64,000 nt of DNA from Salticus scenicus (GCA_963930645.1 OZ005660.1:249758731-249822730), one strand, 5' to 3'; shown: positions 8,584 to 19,802, counted from the stretch's first letter. Made by a program: numbers and translations. The notes: a model not told the origin generated them from the sequence alone.

Positions 8584-10257
8584 GTTAGTTAAATGTTGAA
8601 ATGCTTAAAATTATCAGTTGTGCTTTATCTCACGGTTAGCAAGGTTTCGGACACTAAGGTGGTATAAACCATGGTTTTTACCATACTGTCCAAAACCCTA
8701 GTGTTTTAAACTGTCTAAAACTATACTTTTAAGTAGAATTATAGTTTATCAAAATTACTCAAATAGTATTTGAAAAATTTATAAAATATTATAATAGTAA
8801 TAATAATTATTATTACGATTTGTGATATGTGATATGTTTCAAGGAAGTACTCATGCCATTGAAAATTCAGGTGCTGAAATAATGTAGATAATAGAAAAAA
8901 AAATTTTAATCATTAGAATGCATTAAGTTAGTCCTTGTTGGGTAAATTAAAGTAAAATTAGGAACATAGGTAAAGTTAATGTGTGAATTGTTCTTTATAA
9001 GATACTATTTAATATTACTAAATTAAAACTATTGGATAGTTCCTATTTTGCCAGTAATTATTGACATATGCCAAAATAATTAAATTTTTCATTGATATTT
9101 ATTTGTTATCTAATTTAACCCAGCAAATTTTTGTTAAAATACTATTGTTACATTTTTTACATTTACTATTATTATTATTAAATTTTATAGGCGAAAAGAT
9201 TTTTAATAAAAGTTGACTGCTTCTAACTGTAGATTCTGTGCTCAATAATAATAGTTTAATTTAGCTATATGTTAACAATTACAGTCAAACAGCCAACGAA
9301 GCGACATCAAAAACAAAGTTCCAATACAAAAAGATTATGAGTAAAAAGTGTCAATACACCAAATCACATCGCCGTGCAGCGAATCACCAATGAATGCTTT
9401 ATACCAAAGCTTAGTGCAATTATGAAATTTGCAAAAGGGTCACAAAACCATTCTTTAAAAAAATTAATAATAATGAAAATAAAAACATTTATCTCCGCTA
9501 CAATAAACACACATTAACAGCTGATATTAATTCAAAAACAAAGCTCTGATATGCAAAAATGAAGTTCCATTACAAAAAGGTTGCAAAGAGAAAAGCTTGA
9601 TAAATCATTACTGCATAACAAATCGCCAATGGATGCACTACACAAAGCTTAACCATGATCTTTTATGCTGCGTTCTAAGTTCACTGAAAGAAATGAAACA
9701 GACGAACGAACATAAGTAAAAGAACATGGCATTATGATTTTGAAAGACTAGCAGAATTACTGTTACATGTACAAATGTGCTGAACATTTGATATTTCAGG
9801 CATATTACTGAATATTCAATTTTGTTAAATCTGAAATTATTTCTTTTGGTCAAATATTAAAACACAGTTAACTGAATCTATAAAAATTCAATTTTTAAAT
9901 TATTTGAGAAATGTCTTACGTAATTGTTATTTTTAATTATCATTAAATTGAGAATATCCAGACTAATTAAGAAATAGTAATTTATATTTAAATGAGCAAT
10001 TGTTTTATTTATCTTCTAGAGTAACATTAAAGAAAATTAGTTATTCATTACTTTAATCATAGCAGTTGATATGTCAGAGCTATGAAAAGAGCAATCTAAG
10101 AAAATAAGGCTTATTTTAAAGTCTCATCCCAAAAATCTAGATCAATTTTTGGCTATGTTAAACATTAAATAAATATATATATATATACCCATAATTTTTT
10201 TTTCTTATTTATTTATTTTATACATAAGTTTTAAACTTTACAAACTGTTTGTTTCAG
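8584..10257 (+). other. Intron of the DUF4806-like gene
   Basis: It is 1674 bp, AT-rich, with donor GTTAGT and acceptor TTTGTTTCAG. It holds two diverged direct copies of a 100-130-bp sequence (about 9300-9420 and 9530-9655; shared pieces AAAGTTCCAATACAAAAAG and CAAAGCTTA). Confidence 0.55.
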
Positions 10258-10328
10258 ATGCAGTTCAAAAGGAGTATAAAAGTGTGACAAGGGCACAGAT
10301 TGAAGATATTATGGTTGTGAAATGCTAA
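10258..10328 (+). CDS. DUF4806-like protein, terminal exon
   Basis: After the acceptor GTTTCAG (10251-10257) the frame reads AVQKEYKSVTRAQIEDIM and ends VVKC with TAA at 10326-10328. DUF4806 domains end with this kind of DAVxxxYPxxTxAxIExxI helix. The poly(A) signal AATAAA follows 46 bp after the stop. The C-terminus is shorter than in many family members, which often continue with a WLRHA-like helix. Confidence 0.6.
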
Positions 10329-10374
10329 AGAGAGAAAATTTTATGTCAGAAAAAGAAAAAAGTATTAAATATAA

Positions 10375-10380
10375 AATAAA
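10375..10380 (+). terminator. Polyadenylation signal of the DUF4806-like gene
   Basis: A canonical AATAAA lies 46 bp after the stop of the terminal exon. Cleavage is expected 10-30 bp further on. Confidence 0.55.
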
Positions 10381-13307
10381 AGTGCATTACATTTTTTTAT
10401 ATGTTTTGGAGTTGGTATTATTAAAATATTTCATACGTCTAAATTTCACAAATTAAGATTTTCAATATCAAAATGTAAATAAAACAAGTAATTAACAAAT
10501 AAGATAGTAATAATTCAGCAGTGAGGTGACTATTAAAACAGAAAAATCTATATATACTTAAAAAAAAAAAAAGTTGCTGGAATAATTTTTTTTTTTTTTT
10601 TCTGCGACTAATCTTCTAGCGGAAGAGAGTGTCCTTCACGTCATGAGAGGTATGAGTGTTTGCCAAATTCTCCAAGATGTGAATAAAGAAGCAGGTACTA
10701 ACAATAATACAGAATATTAACCTTTTACACACCAAATTCAGATCCGGGTGTAATTTAAATTTGTTTTTTACATATTTCGCCTTCTAATGTTTTACTTTAA
10801 AGAGCTCTATCATTAAAATGTGTAAAGATTTTTTATTTTTTTTTTTAAATATAATTTAATAATATTATATTCAATGTTATTAATCCAGTATTATTATATT
10901 TAATATTATTATATTTTTAATTTAATTTAATTATCTTAGTTATTTTAAACATGCTAGCCTATTTTTAGAAGCATTTGCTTATTTTTCCAAATTATGTGAT
11001 ATGTATTTTAAACTGTGGGGTAAAAGGAAAAATGGTAAAATAGGTCATTTTTTTAATTTTCTATACATTTCCCCTTTTATGATTGAACTGTAATTTCTAT
11101 TTAAAAAAATCAAGTAACCTTTCTATTATATCTGATAATTTTTTCAGGTCAGTATTCATGATTTTTAATTTTTAATTCCATGCTCCATTTATGGAACATT
11201 GGCGTGTAAAAGGTTAATTAGAATGTTGGCAGATGTGGGTGTGTGTGTGTTGTGATTTTTATTCGATATTTTGAACTTTTCTATTAAAATAGATTTTCAT
11301 GTTAAGGTGTAATTTAAAAATTATGAACCGAATCTCATATTACAATAAATATACAAAAATATGGCAACAAATATGACTACTTCAAGTCTATTGTTTCAAC
11401 AAATGTTATATAAACATCTTATATCTATACTGTGTTTAAACTTAAATTAATAATAATAAACCCATACATCTTCTTTTTTAGAACAGACGTCACCTATCAC
11501 TACCCAGAGTTAAACGTGTGATACCATAAGGAAATTTTTAATAAAATATGCTTAAGAAAATTTGCAACTGTAAAATTCCTGCATACAGTTTAAAAGTACA
11601 GTTAGTTTTTTTTATGCTTTATAATTTCAAAACAAAATATTAAAAATCAGTTTTGTTAAACATTGAATAATGTAACAGTGGAGATTTTTTTTAAATATGA
11701 AAGGTTAATTTAAAATTTAAATATATATATCAGGTATTTGATAATTCTAATTTCAAATTTCCTTATAGAAGAATACTACCGTGTTTGACTTGCTTCATTA
11801 TCCTGCAGATTTAGAAAAAAAAAAAAAAAAAAGCATTTAGGAAACTTTTTCTTTTTTAACTGTCAATTGAAATGCTTGCAAGAACATTGATTTTCAGCTA
11901 TCTAATTTTAAGTTATTCAGATTTTTTTTTTTTTTTTTCCTTAACAAGGGTAAAAAAGGCAAGATTTCACATAAATATGCATTGTAAGGATTGTTTTCAT
12001 TGTACAGATGTCCGACCAGTTTAAAAATATCATGTATGATTCTAGCATGAACATCATTAATATGAATGAATGTCAGAATTTTGCCCAAATGTGCATTTAT
12101 CCCAAACTGGAATTTTTAAAAATATACTCGCCAAACCATTAAAGAATAGACATTCTGTTTAACAAGCTTCTTAAGTTAATAAAAAAGTAATTCAGGCCCG
12201 ATTGTAACCCTACTTTAAAAATCTTAAAAGTACATGAAAAAGAAGTGGACAGTTGTGATGAACATTTTTTTTTTATGATTGTAACCAATAAACTGCATGT
12301 AAAGTTTGTGTAAATCTGAACAAGTGTTAGTAATTTACAAAATGTACTCTTAAATTTCTACTATATAAGTTTTCTCTTGACAGTCACTAAAAATTTGAAA
12401 AAATCCCTAAATCAGGAAATATATTAAGCTAAAATTCCTTAAATTATAAAAAATTCCATCACACAAATTCCTGATAATTATTTACATAACTTGGCAGAAT
12501 AGAACAATATCTCTTATAAACTTATACTATTGGGATTATTGACTTGGAGTTATTATGAAATTGCATAAAAACAAAAATACACAATTGACCATAATTAAAT
12601 ATAATAAAGTGCAATAAGGTAAATGTATTGAAGTGATGGATCCTAATGGGTGGGGCATTTTAGTTTGTGACTGTGTGAGATAATTGGCCTTAACATGAAT
12701 ACTGTATGCCCTGTAGTAAAAAATAAGAATGTGCAATGGGGAGCTGAAAGAGGAAAAAATAAGAATATATTGTTATAAAATGTTTTTTTTTTTTTTTTTT
12801 ATAAAGTGTTTTATAAATTTTTAATAATCCTATAAAGGATTTACTTTTTTTTTTTTTTAATAATACTAATTAATGTTCATTAAATAAATTTATTAAATAT
12901 TTTATAAAAGAAATAATGTGTATGTTTTATAAATTTTTTGTCTATTAATATTCTAATGAATTAAAAAACATAAATCATTAATTTAAAATAATAAAAGGGG
13001 AAATTTATGAAAGCATACATTACAAAATAAGGTTTCATACTTTTTAAGCCTTTAAATATTTTTAATTAGTTTAATAAATAAATAAATACTTTATTTTTTT
13101 CTGTAAAGGGTTAGTAATCTTAACCTAAGCAATTTGTTATGTAAGTACTCTTTTTATAAAATAATAGCATGTTACGTCTATTAGTGGGTCACTGTTTTTA
13201 AATGAATTACTGTAATTAATGAATTCTCAAAATTGCACTAATTTTTGTCAGGTGAAAAAAACAGAAAAAAAAAATTTCTGATCGAGAAAAATGTCGCACC
13301 AGTTCGC
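10381..13307. other. AT-rich stretch, no secure gene
   Basis: It contains many A/T runs. Two exon-like bits follow good acceptors. One starts at about 10620 after a long T tract and encodes a short Cys-containing peptide (GRECPSRHERYECLPNSP...) ending at a TAA. The other starts at about 11483 and encodes NRRHLSLPRVKRVIP and a stop. Neither can be tied to an upstream exon, so neither is called as a gene. Confidence 0.4.
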
Positions 13308-13324
13308 CACTGCCTTCGGCAGTG
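13308..13324. repeat. Isolated hairpin related to the 147-bp satellite hairpin
   Basis: CACTGCC TTC GGCAGTG is a perfect 7-bp stem with a 3-nt loop, the same shape as the GCTGCC GAA GGCAGC hairpin in the array at 14.4-16.6 kb. Confidence 0.6.
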
Positions 13325-13379
13325 CAGGCTATTGTGCACTGCTCAAGCACATTTATATTCGACATTCTTAAGAAATTCC

Positions 13380-14040
13380 TAACTATTTTACACTTTCAAA
13401 AATATCCACAATTGTTTTCTCGGGCTGTTAAAGGTAATAATACTAATTTCTTACGTTCTAACTGAAATCCTTTATTTTTGCCCCAATGTCTTTCCCTTCC
13501 CAACCCTCGTAATAATTCTACACTTTCAAAAATATCCGCAATAGATTTATCAGTCATTAAAAACTAATAATAACAATCTCCAACACTTCTAACTCATACT
13601 TTTATAATTTGGTCTCTTTGCCATCCCCCATTTCTGTCTCTTTTAATAATTTTTCATTTTTGAAAATATTTGCATTTGATTTGTAGGCCCCAACAACCTA
13701 TATATACCAATTTTGAACGGTCTAATTCTATTATTATTTTTTTGCCCCCCCCCCCCTTTCTGCATCTCCTAATAATTTAACATTTTGAAAAATATTTAAT
13801 TTGTAGGCCCCCCAAAACTACTATGTACTAATTTTGAGCAGTCTAACTCTATTTCTATTTTTTTCCCCTTCACGTCCTTACCCACGCTCTTAATAATCAA
13901 GTTCGAAAATATCTTCATTCGATTTTTAGGCCTCAAAAACTTCTATGTACCAATTTTGAACGTTCTAACTGTATTTCTATTTTTTTTACTCCTAAGCTCA
14001 ACCCCCTTCCCACCTCTCCTAGTATGAGTTAATAAAAATT
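13380..14040 (+). repeat. Diverged tandem repeat, about 120-bp unit
   Basis: About five units share the order CACTTTCAAAAATATCC, a C-rich block, TATGTACCAATTTTGAACG, then TCTAACTCTATTTCTATTTTT. The same family occurs in reverse orientation at about 44080-44540 inside the outer hAT-like element, and as longer relatives near 23760-24500. Confidence 0.7.
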
Positions 14041-14440
14041 CCAAAAACTTGTATATATTTTAAATAAAAAAAAAAAATTATGGATATCTGTTATAAAAGT
14101 GTTTGTGGAATCACGTTTTCGCCCTTACCCTTGGGAGGCAAAATTTGTAAAATCGTTTCTTAGTGGATGTCTATGTCACAGAAGGAATGTTTCTGCACAA
14201 TTGCATGCTTCTAGGTCCAGGGATTTGGGCTGGGCGATGATGAATTACTCACTCATTCAGGACAAACGACTTTATATGTATATAGATTTAACAAATTAAA
14301 ATTTATAAATATTTTTAGTAATGTTCTTCATTCACTCAAATAAATACTATTTTCAAGATATGCTGTTGTCAGATATATAAAATAATTATACGAAAAAAAG
14401 AACTTTTTATACACATGTTTTTAAATTTTCTGTTGAATCA
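14041..14440. other. Unclassified repeat-like sequence
   Basis: It holds a moderately GC-rich block (about 14098-14270) with no ORF resembling a known protein. It leads directly into the 147-bp array and may be part of the same mobile unit. Confidence 0.3.
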
Positions 14441-14449
14441 GATAAACGC

Positions 14450-16640
14450 TACCGAAGGCAGCGAGAACGAGAAATAATTGGCTAAAAGTATTTTTAAAAA
14501 ATGCATTGTCACCGTGTTCTGAGTTATTCTGAATGTTTCAAATGTCTAGCTAGTCAGGAAATTAACGCTACCGAAGGCAGCAGGGACCCGAAACAGTTGG
14601 CTAAAAGTGCTTAAAAAATGCATTGTTATCATATGTTTTGAGCTTTTCTAAAAGTTTCAAATTCTAGCTAATTAGGAAGTTAGTTAAATAATTTTTTGTG
14701 AATCACATAAACGCTACCGAAGGCAGCAGGCACCCGAAACAGTTGGCTAAAAGTATTTTTAAAAAAAAATGCATTGTCACCATGTTCTGAACTCTTCTGA
14801 AAGTTTCAAATGTCTAACTAGTCAGGAAGTTATTTAAATAAATTTTGTGTTGAATCATATAAACGCTGCTGAAGGCAGCAGGGACCCAAAACAGTTCGCT
14901 AAAAGTGTTTTAAAAAATGCATTGTCACCGTGTTCTGAACCTTCTGAAAGTTTCAAGTGTCTAGCTAGTCGAGAAGTTATTTACATAAATTTTGTGATGA
15001 ATAATACAAACGCTGTCGAAGGCAGCAGGGACCTGAAACAGTTGACAAAAAGTATTTAAAAAATGCATTGTTATCATGTTCAGAACTCTTCTAAAAGTTT
15101 GAAATGTCTAGCTAATCGGAAAGTTAGTTAAATAAATTTTTGTGAATCACATAAACGCTACCGAAGGCAGCAGATATCCGAAACAGTTGGCTAAAGGTAT
15201 TAAAAAAATGCATTGTCACCGTGTTCTGAACTCTTCTGAAAGTTTCAAATCTCTAGCTAGTCGGGAAGTTAGTTAAATAAATTTTCTGTTGAGTAATATA
15301 AATGCTGCTGAAGGCAGCAGAGACTCAAAACAGTTGACTAAACGTATTTAAGAAATGCATTGTTATCGTGTTTTGAGCTTTTCTAAAAGTTTGAAATGTC
15401 TAGCTAGTCGGGAAGTTATTTAAATAAATTTTGTGTTGAATCGTATAAACGCTGCCGAAGGCAGCAGAGACCCGAGACAGTTGGCTAAAAGTATTAAAAA
15501 ATGCATTTTTATTATGTTTTGAGCTTTTCTAAAAGTTTCAAATGTCTAGCTAGTCGGGAAGTTATTTAAATAAATTTTCTGTTGAATAATATAAATGCTG
15601 CTGGAGGCAGCAGAGACTCAAAACAGTTGGCTAAACGTATTTAAAAAATGCATTGTTATCGTGTTGTAGATAGTTCCCCGATGTCTAGCTAGTCGGGAAG
15701 TCAGTTAAAAATCAATTGCAAGATCTGTACTGGTAACGCTGCTGAAGGCATCAGGGATCAGAAACAATTGGCTAAAAGTATTTTAAAAATACATTCTCGT
15801 ATTGTTCTGAACTATTCTGAAAGTTTCAAATGTCTAGCTAGTCGAGAAGTTAGTTAAATAAATTTTCTGTTGGAACCATATAAACGCTGCCGAGGGCAGC
15901 AGTGGCCCGGAACTATTTGCTAAAAAATTTTTAAAAATGCATTATCACCGTATTCTGAGCTATCATGAAAGTTTCAAATGTCTAACTAGTGGGGGAAGTT
16001 AGTTAAAAATTGATTGCAAGATTTGTACAGATAACGCTGCCTAAGGCAGCAGGTATCTTAAACTAAAGCATTTTTTTAATACTTATAGTAGGCTAAAAGT
16101 ATTAAAAAAATGCATTTTCACTGTGTTCTGAACTATTCTGAAAGTTTCAAATGTCTAGCTAGTCGAGAAGTTAGTTAAATAAATTTTCTGTTGAATCATA
16201 TAAAAGCTGCTGAAGGCAGCAGGTATCCGAAACAGCTGGCTAAAAATATTTTGAAAAATGCACTGTCAACGTGTTCTGAGCTTTTCTAAAAGTTTCAAAT
16301 GTCTAGCTAGTTGGGAAGTTATTTAAATAAATTTTGTGTTGAATCATATAAAAGCTGCCGAAGGCAGCAGGGACCCGAAAAAGTTGACTAAAAGTATTAA
16401 GAAAATGCATTGACACCTTATTCTGAACTCTTCTGAAAGTTTCAAATGTCTAGCTAGTCGGGAAGTTAGTTAAATAAATTTTTTATTGAATCATATAAAC
16501 GCTGCTGAAGGCAGCAGGACACAAAAGGCAGTTGGCTACAAGTATTTAAAAAATGCATTGTTAATGTGTTCTGAGCTATTCTGAAAGTTTGAAATGCTTA
16601 GCTAGTCGGGAAGTTAGTTAAAAATCGATTGCAAGGTTTG
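14450..16640 (+). repeat. 147-bp satellite array, about 15 units, hairpin in each
   Basis: Fifteen copies of a hairpin core like GCTGCCGAAGGCAGC start near 14450, 14564, 14711, 14862, 15009, 15156, 15299, 15446, 15592, 15735, 15883, 16033, 16201, 16347 and 16497. Most spacings are 143-151 bp; the first is 114 and one is 168. Each unit also holds CTAGCTAGTCGGGAAGTTA and GTTGGCTAAAAGTATT. Units differ by several per cent, so the array is not newly amplified. Confidence 0.92.
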
Positions 16641-16737
16641 TACTGGACACACAAACAAACAAGAATCGAAGTTAATAAAAACATGATAATAAGTACTAAT
16701 AATTAGACAGGTCTACAAAAATAATGTTAAAAAAAAT

Positions 16738-17128
16738 TGATTTGATTATTTTAGCTGATGTTTTTTGATGTGCTGAAACTGGAAATGCAGCCAGTTTTTC
16801 TCTATCACATATAGATTTTTGTCAATACAAGGTGTTTAGTGACATAATTTCTTACATATACCATCATAACAATAGGTTGGTTGATAGGGTTTTGTGTAGC
16901 ACTAGTGCTGCACAATAACAACAATAGGTACTCATGACTAATTAATCATGGAAACATACTATAAAACTTACCATATAATTACAGTGATAGAGGAGTAATG
17001 AAAGAAATTATACCGGTAGGCACCCTGTATTAACAAAAATCTATATGTGATAGAGAAAAACTGGCTTCATTTTTGGTTTCAACTCGCCAAAAACTATAAA
17101 CATCAGCTAAAATTATTAAATCAAAATC
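16738..17128. mobile_element. Foldback (long inverted repeat) element
   Basis: The left arm (16738-16835: TTTTAGCTGATG...CACATATAGATTTTTGT) is repeated inverted at about 17030-17128. There is no ORF. The interior contains a piece of another repeat with CACTAGTGCTGCACAATA, related to copies near 29.6 and 31.3 kb. Confidence 0.75.
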
Positions 17129-17149
17129 TTTAATGTAAACCTGTGTTAT

Positions 17150-17505
17150 AATATCCTGTAACTATCTCAAAAAGACATCCGGAGGGCGCGCAGCGATGTA
17201 TTTTTCTACTTGTCACAGGATCTCCTCTGAATAACAACTCCATCCTGAAATTATCAGATAAAAGACATCCGAAGGACATGCGGTGTTGTCTCCTTCGGGA
17301 AACCACTGAACATCCACCGGTTGGTGACAGGATATTTCAGAACATCCAGCGGATAAGGTATTATCATGCATGTGATAGTCTCCGGATGATCGCTGGATGT
17401 AATTTGGCTGTATGGGTAGTGCTCGGATACTTTTGCTGCGGAGTGTACGATCCTACTTGTGATCTACGATAGCTGCGACTGTTACAATAGTATGTCTCCC
17501 TTTAT
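17150..17505. repeat. Mixed repeat fragments
   Basis: Two direct copies of AAAAGACATCCGGAGG-type sequence lie about 93 bp apart (17171 and 17263). The inverted pair CATCCAGCG/CGCTGGATG lies at about 17344 and 17391. A lone MITE end (17417-17447) is also present. The stretch 17452-17505 reappears inverted at about 55846-55905. Confidence 0.6.
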
Positions 17506-17831
17506 TTTATAAAATATAAATAATTCAAAATTGCCATTTATATTAAGTAAACAACTTATCATTTGCTTTAGAGATTTCTAATTTGTTTTTTCCCCGCAAA
17601 ATTCCCAGTTTTTCCCCAATACTCCCTTGTTTTTAAATTCCTGGGTTTTTTGCATCTCTGCAACGAAGGCAGTATAATTCGGAAATAAGTCGAAAAAAGC
17701 ATTTAACAACAAAAATCAGCAATTGGTGGCGACACTTGGGAGCATAGCAAAAATCGTCTACATCCGACACACGGATTAAGGGGTACATACAAATGAAACA
17801 CTTCCGTTTGCAAGCGTTCTAAATGTATGAC

Positions 17832-18048
17832 TACAGTCGGCAGCAAAAGTATCCGAGCACTAGCAAAAATTCTTATGTAAAAAAAGAACACTTAACACTG
17901 TTTTGTTAAATAAATCCTTGTCGAATCGTGTTCTTAGACTGACGAAGAACAGGATTCGACAAGGATTTATTTAACAAAACTGCATTCAGTGTACTTTTTA
18001 AAGATAGGAAATTTTGCTAGTGCTCGGATACTTTTGCTGCCGACTGTA
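17832..18048. mobile_element. Palindromic MITE family A, copy a
   Basis: This is a 217-bp near-perfect palindrome bounded by TA. The ends read TACAGTCGGCAGCAAAAG and CTTTTGCTGCCGACTGTA, with arms of about 100 bp. TA flanks and the CAGT start suggest a Tc1/mariner-type (pogo-like) mobiliser. Other copies lie at 18453, 29780, 30220, 30437 and 30738. Confidence 0.85.
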
Positions 18049-18318
18049 CTAAGACTACTATATAACAGGCTGAATCATTCACCGCCATTTGTCCGTCAAG
18101 TCCGTCATTGCTAAAACTAAGACTATTGTATATGACTATTATATGAGATTATATAAAATTATTATATAATAGTCTTAGGTTTGGCAATGACGAACTACCA
18201 TATAAGATTATTATATGAGACTATATAAGACTATTATATAGTAATCTTAAATTTAGCAATGACGGACTTAACGTACAAATGGCGGCGAATGATTCAGCCT
18301 GTTATATAGTAGTCTTAA
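18049..18318. repeat. Second palindromic element inside copy 1
   Basis: The left arm (AAGACTACTATATAACAGGC...GTCCGTCATTGC) is repeated inverted on the right (GCAATGACGGAC...GTTATATAGTAGTCTT). The middle is rich in TATTATATA. There is no ORF. Confidence 0.75.
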
Positions 18319-18389
18319 CTGTACTTGCAAAAAACTTGCAGAATTTACGTCATCTAAGTTGCAAACGTTCCGTTTGTATGTAACCTTAA

Positions 18390-18730
18390 GGGTTACATAC
18401 AAACGGAACGTTTGCAATTTCGATGACGTAAATTTTGCAATTTTTTTGAAAATACAGTCGGCAGTAAAAATATCCGAGCACTAGCGAAAATTCCTATGTA
18501 AAAAGAGTACACTTAATTCAGTTTTGTTAAGTAAATCCTTGTCGAATCCTGTTCTTAGTCAGTCTAAGCACACGATTCGACAAGGATTTATTTAACAAAA
18601 CAGTGTTAAGTGTTCTTTTTTCACATAGGAATTTTTGCTAGTGCTCGAATACTTTTGCTGCCGACTGCAGTCGATTTGGAACGCTTGCAAACAGCTTTGC
18701 AACTGGAAGTGTTTCATTTGTATGTACCCC
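18390..18730. mobile_element. TTAA-flanked foldback element, copy 2
   Basis: It shares the TTAA at 18386-18389 with copy 1, so the two abut head to tail. It starts GGGTTACATACAAACGG and ends GTTTCATTTGTATGTACCCC before TAAA (a decayed TTAA). It encloses MITE copy b. Confidence 0.6.
18453..18669. mobile_element. Palindromic MITE family A, copy b
   Basis: It has the same length and arms as copy a. The right end is mutated to CGACTGCA. Confidence 0.82.
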
Positions 18731-18779
18731 TAAAAGAGTATAAGATGTTATGAATGTAACGGAAAAGTAGTAATTTTCA

Positions 18780-19120
18780 TCTTACAGATAGAGGGCGACT
18801 AGATTTTAAAAATTAACCAATCAGCGCGTCTTTTTACATTTCTGGCTGTTCGTTCACAGGTCGTTCTCGGGAATCAGGGGGTCAATTCTGAGTACGTCCG
18901 AATGCGATAAAATGGGCGATACGTTCGTTAGTGACGTCATTTTGACGTCATCCGCCTATCCCATAAGCCCAAAGCAATTCTGGGACCAATTTTATCGCAT
19001 CCGATTATTTCGCCAGTTACGATATATTCGCAAGTGAATATCACCGTTGAAAAAAGCGTAATAAACCTGATATCGCATCCTAAAATTGATCCATCGTCCA
19101 TTACGTTACATGCGGTTGCT
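18780..19120 (+). promoter_or_regulatory. CpG-containing promoter-like island with paired CRE sites
   Basis: It is much richer in CpG than the surroundings. AACCAATCAGCGCG (CCAAT box) is near 18816. Two full CRE palindromes TGACGTCA lie at 18932-18939 and 18943-18950, three bases apart. An inverted pair of GATGCGATAAAAT-type sequences (about 18902 and 18990) flanks them. A ZAD-like start exon lies about 300 bp downstream. The promoter role is inferred. It could instead be a fragment of an unrecognised repeat. Confidence 0.4.
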
Positions 19121-19424
19121 CATTTTTTTATTTTCTAAAGTTTTTTGTGTTTTGAATGTTGTTTTTTTACTATATATAGAATCAAAATGTTAAGGATTTC
19201 CTATTAAAACTGCAGATAAGTAATTAATTTATTTTTGTTAAGTATGAATGTATATACAATATAAATCTTTCAATGCAGTGTAGAGTGTTTGTTTATTACT
19301 TACTTTTTCAATTTTTGGAAGTTCTATGACAAATTTTGTTTTCTGATGATGACGATGAAGATACTTTTTTTTGTGGTTTCTCTATCCAGAAGCATTTCGG
19401 AAAGAACGGACTTTTTTTCTCTAT

Positions 19425-19525
19425 ATGGTGAAAAAAAAATTTAAATGTCGTGTTTGCCTTTCAAGAATTTGTGTATTGGATATATTTTCAGAGATTGAGT
19501 ATAGTCTTTCACACGAGACTGATAG
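19425..19525 (+). CDS. ZAD-like zinc-finger protein, first coding exon (partial domain)
   Basis: From the ATG at 19425 the frame reads MVKKKFKCRVCLSRICVLDI and then FSEIEYSLSHETD before a donor GTGAGT at 19526. The CRVCLS...LLDIFSE spacing matches the first half of the ZAD (zf-AD) domain. ZAD holds a CX2C pair and dimerises C2H2 zinc-finger transcription factors in arthropods. The second CX2C pair should follow in the next exon. A candidate (SKVCLNALLNVNDGHTLKAW, about 19591-19653) looks right, but no acceptor puts it in phase. So the gene is either broken or its second exon lies elsewhere. Promoter-like sequence upstream supports a 5' end here. The domain call rests on a short match. Confidence 0.45.
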
Positions 19526-19802
19526 GTGAGTTTATTTTTACACTTCTCTTCAATTATTTCGTAAAAAATGAATTCTTAATTGGATACTCTGGATCTAAAG
19601 TATGTTTGAATGCCTTATTAAATGTAAACGATGGACATACGCTAAAAGCCTGGTAAAAGTACTTATATTCCGTTGTTCTTACATACAAATAATATTTATG
19701 TATTCCCCGTACTTATAATGCATATTGTTAGTGTTTTTACCTGAACATATTTCTTATTTTTCCGCATGTGACTTTCTGACCTTTGATAATATTTTTTTTA
19801 AG

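Larger units (their letters stand above)
17780..18385. mobile_element. TTAA-flanked foldback element, copy 1
   Basis: TTAA (17776-17779) precedes GGGGTACATACAAA. The other end is the inverse GTTTGTATGTAACC before TTAA at 18386-18389. TTAA duplication is typical of piggyBac-type elements, although their ends usually start CCC on the inside rather than GGG. It contains a complete palindromic MITE (17832-18048) and a second palindrome (18049-18318). There is no transposase ORF. Confidence 0.65.

Noticed and set aside
14450..16640. CRISPR-like array
   Set aside because: The whole 147-bp unit is repeated, not a short repeat with unique spacers, and the DNA is eukaryotic. It is a satellite.
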